DNA of 64,000 bases from UBA7803 sp963822255 (GCA_963822255.1 CAWGGV010000009.1:806001-870000), one strand, 5' to 3'. Shown: positions 55,635 to 63,501, numbered from the stretch's first letter. The notes: a model not told the origin generated them from the letters alone. Made by a program: numbers and translations.

Positions 55635-55904
55635 ATCACAAGAGGTATCGCGACGGTTCAACCGTCAGATTGGGAGACGTGGTTAACGTACCGGTACCTG
55701 GGGGATCGGCAAAGGCTCGGGTCGTCATGTTGGGCGAGACGTACGAACACTTGAATATCGATCCTGGGTTCATCGCCTGGGTCACGAAAGACCGAGTGCT
55801 GGAGCCCTCGTCGATACCCGCTTGCGCACGACGATCCCCGATATGCGCCCGTCGGCGACTATTTGTTTTCTCCCTTGGACGAGTGGGTGACACGTGATGC
55901 CTAA
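55634..55904 (+). CDS. Conserved hypothetical protein (cassette), one frameshift
   Basis: About 90 aa. HHKRYRDGSTVRLGDVVNVP then ARVVMLGETYEHLNIDPGFI and WVTKDRVL; a one-base shift near 55810 gives PLAHDDPRYAPVGDYLFSPL and DEWVTRDA with a stop in attC (GATGCCTAA). No ATG or GTG is near the start; a TTG at 55610 inside attC would be in frame. The sequence resembles small conserved proteins of unknown function. Confidence 0.5.
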
Positions 55905-55988
55905 CATGGCGTTGGTACGGACGCGCCGCGGACTGCCCTGCCTGGTCAACCGTTGTGCTGCGGCGCGTCGCACAACTCTACGTTAGGC
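55899..55988 (+). repeat. attC site 13 (90 bp, different type)
   Basis: GCCTAACATGGCGTTGGTAC to CTACGTTAGGC; arms GACGCGCCGCG and GCGGCGCGTC pair. A non-resident attC type. Confidence 0.85.
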
Positions 55989-56032
55989 GACAGGCGCCCT
56001 CGTTCAGCGCAACAGCCGGCACCCAAAGCCTG

Positions 56033-56061
56033 TTGAAACCCGTAACGTTATAGGTTACATT
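56033..56061 (+). promoter_or_regulatory. Promoter and operator of the higBA cassette
   Basis: TTGAAA (56033-56038), 17-base spacer, TACATT (56056-56061), with the inverted repeat GTAAC-GTTATAG-GTTAC (56042-56058) across the spacer, a likely HigA operator. Confidence 0.65.
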
Positions 56062-56068
56062 CGGTCAC

Positions 56069-56347
56069 GTGATCGCCGGCTTCAAGCATCGTGGGCTGAG
56101 GCGCTTCTTCGAGAATGGAACCACCCGCGGAATCCAGGCTCAGCACGCGAATCGGATTCGGCTGATACTTGGTCGGCTGCACGCTTCAAGGTCGCCTCAA
56201 GATGTGGACTTGCCTGGGCTGCATCTACACGAACTTACCGGTCAGCGCAAAGGTACCTGGTCAGCGCGTGTCTCCGGGAACTGGAGAGTCACGTTCAGAT
56301 TTGATGGGCCAGACGCGTATGACGTAGATCTAGAGGATTACCATTGA
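56069..56347 (+). CDS. higB: HigB/RelE-family toxin (cassette)
   Basis: 92-aa mRNA interferase of the host-inhibition type. IAGFKHRGLRRFFENGTTRG, LPGLHLHELTGQRKGTWSAR and VSGNWRVTFRFD match HigB. GTG start 8 bases after the -10 element, so the message is nearly leaderless. Its stop overlaps the higA start. Confidence 0.88.
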   Translation: MIAGFKHRGLRRFFENGTTRGIQAQHANRIRLILGRLHASRSPQDVDLPGLHLHELTGQRKGTWSARVSGNWRVTFRFDGPDAYDVDLEDYH

Positions 56348-56634
56348 TGGGCATGCATAATCCACCTCATCCTGGCGAAGTGTTGCGCGAGTTGTGCCTC
56401 GAACCTCTCGGCCTGACGGTTACTGGCGCGGCCGAAGCTCTTGGCGTCAGCCGTAAAACGCTTTCGGCCATCCTCAACGGAAGAGCAGGTATCAGCCCGG
56501 AGATGGCGATCCGTCTATCGAAGGCGTTCGGCACGTCGCCGGAAAGTTGGTTGAACCAGCAGATGCAGTACGATCTCTGGCACGCCGAGCAGCTATCTGC
56601 AGACATCCATGTCAAGAAGCTACCTGCCGCCTAA
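56347..56634 (+). CDS. higA: HigA-family antitoxin, XRE helix-turn-helix (cassette)
   Basis: 95 aa. NPPHPGEVLRELCLEPLGLT is the HigA opening; VTGAAEALGVSRKTLSAILN is the helix-turn-helix; GISPEMAIRLSKAFGTSPES and WLNQQMQYDLW follow. Represses the toxin promoter. The terminal Ala-Ala and stop are in attC 14. Confidence 0.9.
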   Translation: MGMHNPPHPGEVLRELCLEPLGLTVTGAAEALGVSRKTLSAILNGRAGISPEMAIRLSKAFGTSPESWLNQQMQYDLWHAEQLSADIHVKKLPAA

Positions 56635-56734
56635 CAAGGGCGATCCAGACGGACGCCACCGCCACAACCTGTCACTCAAACTGCTTCCGCAATTTGACCA
56701 CCAGCCTGCGGCGCCGCTGATCTCGACGTTAGAA
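56629..56734 (+). repeat. attC site 14 (106 bp, right core changed)
   Basis: GCCTAACAAGGGCGATCCAG to CTCGACGTTAGAA; the right core has lost GGC. From here on attC sites are degenerate. Confidence 0.85.
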
Positions 56735-56751
56735 GGAAGGATCTAGCAAAA

Positions 56752-56914
56752 GTGCCCATTAACTCCGTCCATGTCGACAATTTTCGAGGGATCTTTAGCC
56801 GAGGGCTTCTCCTGGCTATAGGTTCTGCTCGGCGGCGGCATCCTTGGCGCGAGATGGGCTTGCGTGCTGGTTATGATAGTAGGAATCGAAGGGAGGCAAT
56901 CCGGTGGCACCTGA
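56752..56914 (+). pseudogene. Degraded small membrane protein gene at the start of the HIT cassette
   Basis: A GTG at 56752 begins MPINSVHVDNFRGIFSRG; a frame change then gives GFSWL, an in-frame TAG (about 56819), and VLLGGGILGARWACVLVMIV then GIEGRQSGGT with a stop at 56914. The hydrophobic stretch suggests a one- or two-helix membrane protein. The damage is a frameshift plus a nonsense codon. Confidence 0.4.
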
Positions 56915-56945
56915 TCGAATGCCCAGACGCCGCGTTCCAATCGAA

Positions 56946-57422
56946 ATGTCCCGGTTCAAAAACATCTCGAACTGCTTTATCTGCGAGTTTCTGAAGGGCA
57001 ACCCGAACTACGAACACTTCGTCGTCGCGGAGACCGACACCGCAATCGCATTCCTCGCCAAAGTTCCCACGCTCTACGGCTATGTCCTGGTCGCCCCGAA
57101 ACGTCATGCGGAACAGGTCACCGGCGACTTCGACGAGGCGACGTATCTGGAGTTGCAGAATCTGATCTACCGGGTATCCGAGGGCATAAGAGAATTGCTC
57201 GCGCCAGAGCGCGTGTATATTCTCAGTCTGGGGAGCCAGGCCGCGAACTCACATGTGCATTGGCACGTTGCACCCTTGCCGGAAGGTGTGCCACTTGAAC
57301 ACCAACAGTACTATGCATTGATGCATGAAAACGGCGTCATCGAAACTACTCCTGAGGAAATGGCCGAGCTTGCTGAAAACCTGCGCTCTGCGATCGGTGC
57401 GGTTTCAAGCCCAGGCGCCTGA
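56946..57422 (+). CDS. HIT-family protein (cassette)
   Basis: 158 aa. SNCFICEFLKGNPNYEHFVV with the CxxC opening, then FLAKVPTLYGYVLVAPKRHA and the triad SHVHWHVAPLP. ATG 56946 is chosen; ATG 56919 and GTG 56904 are in frame upstream. Probably a nucleotide-phosphate hydrolase or transferase. Ends Pro-Gly-Ala with the stop in the degenerate attC (GGCGCCTGA). Confidence 0.82.
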   Translation: MSRFKNISNCFICEFLKGNPNYEHFVVAETDTAIAFLAKVPTLYGYVLVAPKRHAEQVTGDFDEATYLELQNLIYRVSEGIRELLAPERVYILSLGSQAANSHVHWHVAPLPEGVPLEHQQYYALMHENGVIETTPEEMAELAENLRSAIGAVSSPGA

Positions 57423-57462
57423 AAAAAGCTGTTTCGGACGGCCGCTGGCCTCCATCTCAGGC
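57417..57462 (+). repeat. Degenerate attC site 15
   Basis: GCCTGAA ... GGACGGCCGCTGGCCTCCAT then CTCAGGC. The layout is that of a short attC, but both core sites are mutated. Confidence 0.5.
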
Positions 57463-57470
57463 GTCTCGAC

Positions 57471-57989
57471 GTGACCAGCGCTTTCGGCACAATCGTACGG
57501 CCGCTATCGAAGGACGATCCACCGACAATCTCGTCTGCCTTCTCGGCAATCGGGTGGGACAAACCTGCCGCACAATACGAGACTTATCTGCTGGAGCAGC
57601 GGCACGGCTCGCGCGAAGTCCTGGTTGCCGAGACGGAGGGCAGGTTCTCCGGATACGTCACGGTCAACTGGTACCCCGCGTACCGTCCCTTTTTGGACGC
57701 TGGCATACCCGAAGCCCAAGACTTCAATGTCGTGCCAGGATACCGCCGGAGGGGGATTGGCTCTCTGCTGATGGACACGGCCGAGGAGCTCATGGCTCAA
57801 CGATCGGCGATCGCGGGAATCGGCGTCGGCATGTACGCGGACTACGGGAATGCACAAAGGCTATACGTGAAAAGAGGCTACGTTCCCGATGGTCGGGGCC
57901 TCACGTACAGGGGCCGCGTCCTTGAACCAATGGAGCAAGCAATCAACGATGACCATCTGGTCCTCTTCTTCACGAAGCGGCTACGATAA
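57471..57989 (+). CDS. GNAT N-acetyltransferase (cassette)
   Basis: 172 aa, GTG start. GTIVRPLSKDDPPTISSAFS opens; FNVVPGYRRRGIGSLLMDTA is the acetyl-CoA loop and ADYGNAQRLYVKRGYVPDGR the final region, with a DDHLVLFFTK tail. Close in layout to several small cassette-borne acetyltransferases of unknown substrate. Confidence 0.83.
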   Translation: MTSAFGTIVRPLSKDDPPTISSAFSAIGWDKPAAQYETYLLEQRHGSREVLVAETEGRFSGYVTVNWYPAYRPFLDAGIPEAQDFNVVPGYRRRGIGSLLMDTAEELMAQRSAIAGIGVGMYADYGNAQRLYVKRGYVPDGRGLTYRGRVLEPMEQAINDDHLVLFFTKRLR

Positions 57990-58017
57990 GCACACGATGA
58001 TCGGCGGCAGGGATCAA

Positions 58018-58083
58018 TACCCAACAAGGGCCCTACGGTCGATGCTGCCGAAGTCCCGGCGCCAGCTCTGACGTAACTCGACG
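58018..58083 (+). repeat. Degenerate attC site 16
   Basis: CCCAACAAGGGCCCTACGGT ... CGCCAGCTCTGACGTAACTC keeps the general attC outline but neither core GCCTAAC nor GTTAGGC. Confidence 0.35.
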
Positions 58084-58088
58084 CATTC

Positions 58089-58511
58089 GTGAAGAAAGCA
58101 CTAGCCGTTGTAGTAGTTGCCGTGCTGGCAAAGTACGCCTGGGACGGCGGCAGGCTGACAGGTTTTCCGAGCTCGAACTCCGATCTGCTTCTAGAACAAG
58201 CCTTCGAACACCAGCGGAGCCACCTGCAGGTCAAGGGGACGGGCAAGGTGTTGAGAGTGCTTCCAGACGACGACGATGGTAGCAAACACCAACGATTCAT
58301 CTTGAGACTGGAATCAGGACAGACTATTTTGGTGGCTCACAACATAGATCTTGCGCCCAGGATCTCTCCGCTGATGGTCGGCGACTCGGTCGAGTTCTTC
58401 GGGGAGTATGAGTGGAACTCGAGGGGTGGAGTGATCCATTGGACTCACCACGACCCGCAAGCCGCACATACACCGGGGTGGTTGAAGCATGACGGCAGAA
58501 CCTACAGGTGA
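58089..58511 (+). CDS. DUF3465 protein (cassette)
   Basis: 140 aa, GTG start. N-terminal hydrophobic signal or anchor (KKALAVVVVAVLAKYAW), then the DUF3465 core: GKVLRVLPDDDDGSKHQRFI, SGQTILVAHNIDLAPRI, GDSVEFFGEYEWN and GVIHWTHHDPQAAHTPGWLK. The family is frequent in integron arrays; it looks like an OB-fold-like secreted protein. Function unknown. Confidence 0.83.
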   Translation: MKKALAVVVVAVLAKYAWDGGRLTGFPSSNSDLLLEQAFEHQRSHLQVKGTGKVLRVLPDDDDGSKHQRFILRLESGQTILVAHNIDLAPRISPLMVGDSVEFFGEYEWNSRGGVIHWTHHDPQAAHTPGWLKHDGRTYR

Positions 58512-58522
58512 GTTTCAGAAAG

Positions 58523-58550
58523 CCGGCCGCCACTTCTGACGGCCGCTGGC
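58523..58550 (+). repeat. attC fragment (site 17)
   Basis: CGGCCGCCACTTCTGACGGC followed by CGCTGGC repeats the inner arms seen in sites 11 and 14 without either core. Confidence 0.4.
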
Positions 58551-58595
58551 GAAACTCGTGGACTACTTGCACGAATGTCTCTGTCGGAGGATGTC

Positions 58596-59310
58596 ATGGC
58601 CAGGACTTGATTCGTCGGAGCACTCGTACTATCCCTCATCGCCTTTCCCATCGTGCCCCTCGGCAAGCTGCATGCTCAAGACCGCGAAATCGCCGACCAA
58701 GCCCGATTGACACACGTGGCCTGTGTGGACGTGCCGCCGGGCAAGCAGCGACCGGAGTTTGGCTGTTTCAACATTGGCAAGGTGACGGGGCTTCATTTCG
58801 GTGAAAGTTCGGTCTACTGGCACTTGAACACATTTCCAAACAGAGCGGCGGCGGAAACAGCCAAGAGCCCGACCGGGATAGTGGTCGAAGAGGATGGGCG
58901 AGCGTGGCTCTCCGAGTTCGGGCCTCGAAACATCGCACTGAACGGAGGTGAAGCCGTTGCCGTTGTCGGGCCGTTGCAGCTTCCTGTAGCGCAGAGTTTT
59001 CGATGCGGTGCTGTCGTACGCCGTCATGCGGCCCGGTGACAAATCGAGGGTCCACACACATCCAGGGCCCGAAGGCTGGTACGTGATAGCGGGCGAGCAA
59101 TGTCTGGAGACTCCGGCTGGTGTTGACCGTGGTGGCGCCAGAGAAACAATGACAGTACTACCCAACGTCCCAATGGAACTGAACGTCACAGGTACCACCC
59201 TTCGGCGAGCGTTCGCATTGGTTATCCATGACGCGACGCGGGACAGGGGCACTCCCTCCGACTGGAAGCCTTCGGGAGCCTGTAGCCCGGCGATCCAGCC
59301 GGACCGCTGA
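58596..59310 (+). pseudogene. Cupin-domain exported protein (cassette) with one stop and one frameshift
   Basis: ATG 58596 begins M-A-R-T, then TGA (58608), then FVGALVLSLIAFPIVPLGKL, a signal peptide. QARLTHVACVDVPPGKQRPE and GESSVYWHLNTFPNRAAAE follow in the same frame. An extra T in a TTTT run near 58995 shifts to DAVLSYAVMRPGDKSRVHTH, GPEGWYVIAGEQCLETPAGV and RRAFALVIHDATRD, the metal-binding cupin barrel with HTH and the EGW region. The stop at 59310 is inside attC sequence. Function unknown. Confidence 0.68.
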
Positions 59311-59324
59311 TCTCGACGCCAGCG
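59288..59324 (+). repeat. Degenerate attC site 18, right half
   Basis: CGGCGATCCAGCCGGACCGC then TGATCTCGACGCCAGC; the right arm is retained but the core reads GCCAGC. Last recognisable attC in the window. Confidence 0.5.
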
Positions 59325-59392
59325 AGCATCCATTGTCCATGTTGTCGCGCAACACTCTCCGACCTCCGTCCGGCGGCGACGCCCCAATCGTG

Positions 59393-59854
59393 ATGACTCC
59401 CGAGCAAGCCATCAGATTCATTCGATATCACGGCGTCGTTCTCGAATCCGCTAAGGGCTCGGACCTGTCGCTGGCGGAACGCATTGCTGGCGGTCCCATA
59501 CACGGAAGCTGGTGGTCGCACCCCCTGGGCAGCCGTATCTACCAGATCACTCAGTACGTTCGCACCTCGAAGGTCATCCTCGTGTGTGGCCTGGCGAAGG
59601 GCCGAGTGACGTTCGTTCATCGTCGCCTGTGGCCGTCTTTCATCCGATTGGCGGGGCGGTTCCCTCCGCACGCGCTTGATCAAATTCGCGAGATTCATCT
59701 TCCGTCTGGTCGACACAAACGCGAGGACGTACCGTTTCCTAAATGGGTGCCTGGTAGTGTCATGAAAGAGTCACTTCGCGTTTCGGAATCGGATGCGGCC
59801 AAAGAGCTGCAGCCGTGGATAGATCGGTACAGCGTCGCCTGCTCCAGACAATAA
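59393..59854 (+). CDS. Conserved hypothetical protein (SWWSHP-containing)
   Basis: 153 aa from ATG 59393 (MTPEQAIRFIRYHGVVLESA); ATG 59339 adds 18 residues. It contains GGPIHGSWWSHPLGSRIYQI, GRVTFVHRRLWPSFIRLAGR and FPKWVP, a pattern I recall from small conserved proteins widespread in Proteobacteria and Actinobacteria, without a known function. It sits after the last attC remnant and may be an old cassette. Confidence 0.7.
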   Translation: MTPEQAIRFIRYHGVVLESAKGSDLSLAERIAGGPIHGSWWSHPLGSRIYQITQYVRTSKVILVCGLAKGRVTFVHRRLWPSFIRLAGRFPPHALDQIREIHLPSGRHKREDVPFPKWVPGSVMKESLRVSESDAAKELQPWIDRYSVACSRQ

Positions 59855-59937
59855 AGCGCAGAGCCCCATCCGACAGCGGCGGCGAATGATGGTCGGCCGG
59901 CTGTTGCGGCGACTTGCGATTGGGACTGGTTGGCACG

Positions 59938-60687
59938 ATGTACGACGAAATCGCTGATCTATACCACTTGGTGTACGCGGATTGGGAAGAAGCGATTCAA
60001 CGCCAGTCGGTGGCCTTGGATGGGTTGTTTCGCGAGTGTATTGGGCCGCCCCCGCACGCACTACTGGACGTGTCGTGCGGCATCGGCACGCAGGCGCTTG
60101 GCCTGGCGTCCATGGGCTACACGGTGACGGCGTCCGACATCTCAGTTAGAGCGGTGGAGCGCGCGCGACGAGAAGCGGCTCAGAGGGGGCTCCAGATCGA
60201 CTTCTCAGTCGCCGACATGCGCGAGTGCGCCACCGTCCACACAAGCCGATATGACGCGGTGATCAGCGCGGACAACTCGATTCCCCACCTACAGGGAACA
60301 AAAGAGATAGCGAAGGCGGTTACTGGATTCTATTCGTGCCTGCGACCGGGGGGCATAGCTGTGGTCGGCATACGGGATTACCGGACGGAAGAGAACCGCG
60401 GATCACCGCAGATGTGGCCATACGGTTTCCGGCGCCACGACGAGCATAGGTACTTCGTGTTCCAAACGCGTGATTGGCTTGGCGACTCCTACAGAGTCGG
60501 CATGTATTTCGTTCGTGAGGCCGACCGAGATCGTATGGCCGAAGTGACCGCCGGAGTCTCGACGTACTACGCCATCAGCGTCGACGAGGTAGCGTCCATC
60601 TTTGCAGACTCGGGCTTTGAGAATGTTCGTCGGATCGACGATCTCATGCATCAACCGACGATTGTTGGCCAGCGCCCGGAGGCATGA
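59938..60687 (+). CDS. Class I SAM-dependent methyltransferase
   Basis: 249 aa from ATG 59938 (MYDEIADLYHLVYADWEEAI). SAM motif I is LLDVSCGIGTQALGLASMGY (SC in place of the usual GC), motif II VTASDISVRAVERAR, and the acidic motif ADMRECATVHTSRYDAVISA. LRPGGIAVVGIRDY follows. Probably a small-molecule methyltransferase. No attC is visible around it. Confidence 0.82.
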   Translation: MYDEIADLYHLVYADWEEAIQRQSVALDGLFRECIGPPPHALLDVSCGIGTQALGLASMGYTVTASDISVRAVERARREAAQRGLQIDFSVADMRECATVHTSRYDAVISADNSIPHLQGTKEIAKAVTGFYSCLRPGGIAVVGIRDYRTEENRGSPQMWPYGFRRHDEHRYFVFQTRDWLGDSYRVGMYFVREADRDRMAEVTAGVSTYYAISVDEVASIFADSGFENVRRIDDLMHQPTIVGQRPEA

Positions 60688-60775
60688 AGGTCACTGCGTG
60701 CTCCGAAGACATCCCAAGCAACGGAGGAGGGGACTGCCAAGACCGCAGACCGCGACAGCCACGCGCCGCAGCACT

Positions 60776-61151
60776 TCATTCGCCAACCTCCGCCGGGGCT
60801 TCCGGACAACCGTGCTTGATCAGATACTCCAAATGCTTTGCGATGTCCCTGGGAACGAAGGTTTGGTTGCTGGTCTTCATCTCAGCAAGCGACCACCACC
60901 GGAACTCCCGGAACAGCGCCTGCTCGATCTCGGCGGGATTTCCAGACCGGTCCCGCCCAGTTCGTAGGTACATGCCCGGTCTCTTCCTGAACCTCGCGGA
61001 TCAGGCACTGCGAGGGGCTCTCTCCGGCTTCGATCCCGCCACCCGGCGTAATCCATATGTGGGTGTCGCGACCTGGTATGGAGATCCTGGTCAGAAGCAA
61101 GCGCTCTGGATCTGCCAGTAGGAGTGCGCGCACTGCTGATCGTCGTATCAT
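60776..61151 (-). pseudogene. Nudix hydrolase with internal deletion/frameshift
   Basis: ATG 61151 starts MIRRSAVRALLLADPERLLL; the Nudix box is intact (GGGIEAGESPSQCLIREVQE, then ETG). The frame changes near 60965 and resumes at RTGRDRSGNPAEIEQALFRE, then FRWWSLAEMKTSNQTFVPRD to a stop at 60776. Compared with usual family members some 30 residues between the Nudix box and the E-x-E region seem to be missing. The only minus-strand gene in the integron-like tail. Confidence 0.65.
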
Positions 61152-61182
61152 CGGTGCCACGGTCGGATCGAGAGGGGAACCT

Positions 61183-61671
61183 ATGATTCTACCAACCGGC
61201 ACCATCCGCAGTGCAGTAGCAAGCGACTTCGACGCACTTTGCGCGCTCGACGGGCTCGCCCAGCGCAGCGCGCTTCGACGCGATCGGATTTGGGCCGGGA
61301 TCGACTCCAACGAAGTTTCACTGGTCGTGACCGACGGCTATGTAGCTGGTTATGCTCTGCTGTCCTACCGCTTCTTCGGTCACGGCTTCATCGAGCTCGT
61401 CATCGTTCATCCGGAACGCCAGGGCGCAGGGCTGGGTCCCATGCTGATTGAGTACGTGGAGAGCAGATGCTCAGACTCGAAGCTGTTCACCACCACCAAT
61501 CGGTCGAACCTGAGGATGCAGCGAGTTCTCCACAAGCTGGGCTATGAGAGATCCGGCATCATTCACAATCTCGATCCCGGGGATCCCGAGCTTGTCTATT
61601 TCAAAGGTCTCCGCGGCAGGGAGGGAATCTCCACGGCCGCCGGCGCGCTGGCTTCGGGAGGTGGCGATTGA
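61183..61671 (+). CDS. GNAT N-acetyltransferase
   Basis: 162 aa. GAGAGGGGAAC precedes the ATG. TIRSAVASDFDALCALDGLA opens; VIVHPERQGAGLGPMLIEYV is the acetyl-CoA loop and TNRSNLRMQRVLHKLGYERS the last motif. LVYFKGL ends the fold, followed by a short Ala/Gly tail. Its stop overlaps the start of the next GNAT gene (TGATG). Confidence 0.82.
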   Translation: MILPTGTIRSAVASDFDALCALDGLAQRSALRRDRIWAGIDSNEVSLVVTDGYVAGYALLSYRFFGHGFIELVIVHPERQGAGLGPMLIEYVESRCSDSKLFTTTNRSNLRMQRVLHKLGYERSGIIHNLDPGDPELVYFKGLRGREGISTAAGALASGGGD

Positions 61672-62138
61672 TGACCGATTCGGAGCTTCATCTCCGGCCG
61701 GCGACGGACGAGGACGTCGAGTGGCTGCTCGAGCTGCGTATGACGACGATGGCCGGCTATTTTGAGCAGGCGGGATATACGCTGTCACGTGACGATCAGC
61801 GGGCGCGGCTCATGCAGGCGTTCGAGGCGGTGAGCATCGTTCGTTTCCGCGGGAATGACGCGGGCATGATGAAGGTCGTGCGCGAAGCCGACGTCTGGCA
61901 CCTGGTGCAGATTCAGCTACTGCCGGCATATCAGTCTCAGCACATCGGCCGGCGGCTGATCAAGGCGCTGGTGCAGGATGCCCGCGAAGCGGGCGTGCCC
62001 GTTTCGCTCCACGTGCTCAAGGTCAATCCGGCGAAACGGCTTTATGACCGCCTGGGGTTCGAAGTGGTCGCGGACCTGGAAGACTCCTACGAGATGCGAA
62101 CGGCGCTTCCCGCGCGCACTGTGGAACCGAGCCAATGA
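61671..62138 (+). CDS. GNAT N-acetyltransferase
   Basis: 155 aa. LHLRPATDEDVEWLLELRMT opens; IQLLPAYQSQHIGRRLIKAL is the acetyl-CoA loop and LKVNPAKRLYDRLGFEVVAD the last motif. ATG 61671 overlaps the preceding stop, and its own end overlaps the HAD gene by four bases, giving a three-gene operon. Confidence 0.82.
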   Translation: MTDSELHLRPATDEDVEWLLELRMTTMAGYFEQAGYTLSRDDQRARLMQAFEAVSIVRFRGNDAGMMKVVREADVWHLVQIQLLPAYQSQHIGRRLIKALVQDAREAGVPVSLHVLKVNPAKRLYDRLGFEVVADLEDSYEMRTALPARTVEPSQ

Positions 62139-62800
62139 GGCGTGGAGTGGTTTTCGATCTCGATGAGACGCTGATCGACCGGCAAGCGTCGATCGCCCTC
62201 TACGGCCTGCAGTTCCACAAGGACTTCCGGCAGTGCATCACCCAAGACGTCGAGTCGTTCCTCGCGACATTCCTCGGGCTCGACGGCAACGGCTACGTTC
62301 CCCGCGAAACGTTCTTCGAGCACCTGGCGAACTGCGTCGGCCACCCCGACGTGCCAGCCGCCGCCGTCGCCGAGCACTTCTTCGCTCATGCGTGGACGGC
62401 ACCGATACCCATGGCGGGCGCGATTGCTCTCTGCGAGCGCCTGCGCGCCAGCGGCGTGCTCATCGGCGTCGTCACCAACGGCGGCTCTCGTAATCAGCGT
62501 CGGAAGCTGGAGAACTCCGGCCTCCATCCGCTGATTGATCAGATCCTGATTTCGCAGGAGGTCGGGGTGAAGAAGCCGCAACCGGCAATCTTTCTGGAAG
62601 TCTGCGCCCGGCTCGACATCCAACCCCGCCATAGCTGGTTCGTTGGCGACCACCCGGAATTCGACATCGCGGGCGCCAAGCACGTGGGTTTTCGAACGGT
62701 GTGGCTCAAGCGTGGGCTGCCGTGGCCGGAGTCGCTGGCACGTTGCTACGACGTCGAGGCGACCAATCTGGAGGACGTGGCTGCCACCCTCCTGCAATGA
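62135..62800 (+). CDS. HAD-superfamily hydrolase
   Basis: 221 aa. Motif I VVFDLDETLID (nucleophile Asp), motif II GVVTNGGSRNQR, motif III KKPQPAIF and motif IV FVGDHPEFDIAGAKHVGF. The cap (residues 20-90) is helical, as in phosphoglycolate phosphatase-like and pyrimidine nucleotidase proteins. Substrate unknown. Coupled to the upstream GNAT by an ATGA overlap. Confidence 0.85.
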   Translation: MRRGVVFDLDETLIDRQASIALYGLQFHKDFRQCITQDVESFLATFLGLDGNGYVPRETFFEHLANCVGHPDVPAAAVAEHFFAHAWTAPIPMAGAIALCERLRASGVLIGVVTNGGSRNQRRKLENSGLHPLIDQILISQEVGVKKPQPAIFLEVCARLDIQPRHSWFVGDHPEFDIAGAKHVGFRTVWLKRGLPWPESLARCYDVEATNLEDVAATLLQ

Positions 62801-62910
62801 CCGTCGGACATCGAGCCGGGCGCGTCGTTCCTCCGCGGGGCGGTGCATTCCGCCGTTGCCGGCCTTACACTGATCCCCGCCACGAGCTCGAACGCCACCG
62901 GAATGATGCC

Positions 62911-63501
62911 ATGAGCGCACGCGCACCCGTTCCCGACGACGACTGGATCTCCGCCCACTCGCGGACCATCGTCCGCCACCTCGGCCCGTGCGGAAGGATT
63001 CTGGAGCTCGGCTGCGGCCGCGGACGGGACACAGCGCTGCTCGCCGCCCTGGCCCCGGTGGTCGCAATTGACGTCGACGATCAGGCGCTGCTCGCCTGCC
63101 GGCAGCGCGTTCCAGCTGCCACCCTGGTGCGGGCGGACCTGTCCCGCCCCTTGCCGCTGCCGAGCGCGAGCTTTCAGGTGGTGGTAGCGAGCCTCGCCAT
63201 TCATTACTTTCCCTGGCAGACCACGGAGCTGCTGGCGGAGGAGATCCGGCGCTGCATGGCACCGGGCGGCGTGCTGGTGCTGAGGGTGAATTCCACCCGC
63301 GATCAGTACTACGGCGCCACGTCGCCCGACCAGATCGAGCCCAACTTCGTATGGGTGGAAGGCCAGCCGAAACGCTTCTTCGATCGGGAGACCACCCTGC
63401 GGCTGTTCCGTCACTGGACGGTAGAGAGCGTCCAGGAAAAGGCGATCCTGCGATATCGGCAGCCCAAGCACGTGTGGGAGGCCGTGTTCCGCCTCGTGTA
63501 G
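62911..63501 (+). CDS. Class I SAM-dependent methyltransferase
   Basis: 196 aa from ATG 62911. SAM motif I is ILELGCGRGRDTALLAALAP, followed by VVAIDVDDQALLACRQRVPA, and VRADLSRPLPLPSASFQVVV then SLAIHYFPW. The CMAPGGVLVLRVNSTRDQYY strand and a C-terminal FDRETTLRLFRHW complete the fold, similar to TehB-like methyltransferases. GC content is back to the chromosomal average here. Confidence 0.83.
   Translation: MSARAPVPDDDWISAHSRTIVRHLGPCGRILELGCGRGRDTALLAALAPVVAIDVDDQALLACRQRVPAATLVRADLSRPLPLPSASFQVVVASLAIHYFPWQTTELLAEEIRRCMAPGGVLVLRVNSTRDQYYGATSPDQIEPNFVWVEGQPKRFFDRETTLRLFRHWTVESVQEKAILRYRQPKHVWEAVFRLV

Larger units (their letters stand above)
45023..59324. mobile_element. Chromosomal (sedentary) integron: intI, attI and about 17 cassettes
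   Basis: The integrase lies on the minus strand and is followed, on the plus strand, by repeated attC sites that start GCCTAAC and end GTTAGGC, each after one gene or a toxin-antitoxin pair. Fourteen sites are clear; three or four more past 57.4 kb are degenerate. attC sequences are very similar to each other (AAGGGCGATTCAG, GCCGCTGATCTCGACGTTAG), as expected for a resident array. The base composition is lower in G+C than the flanks. Confidence 0.92.

Noticed and set aside
46578..57462. Repeated AAGGGCGATTCAG / GCTGATCTCGACGTTAG elements as a CRISPR array
   Set aside because: Spacing is irregular (hundreds to over 2,000 bases), the elements are paired complementary arms, and genes fill the gaps; they are attC sites.
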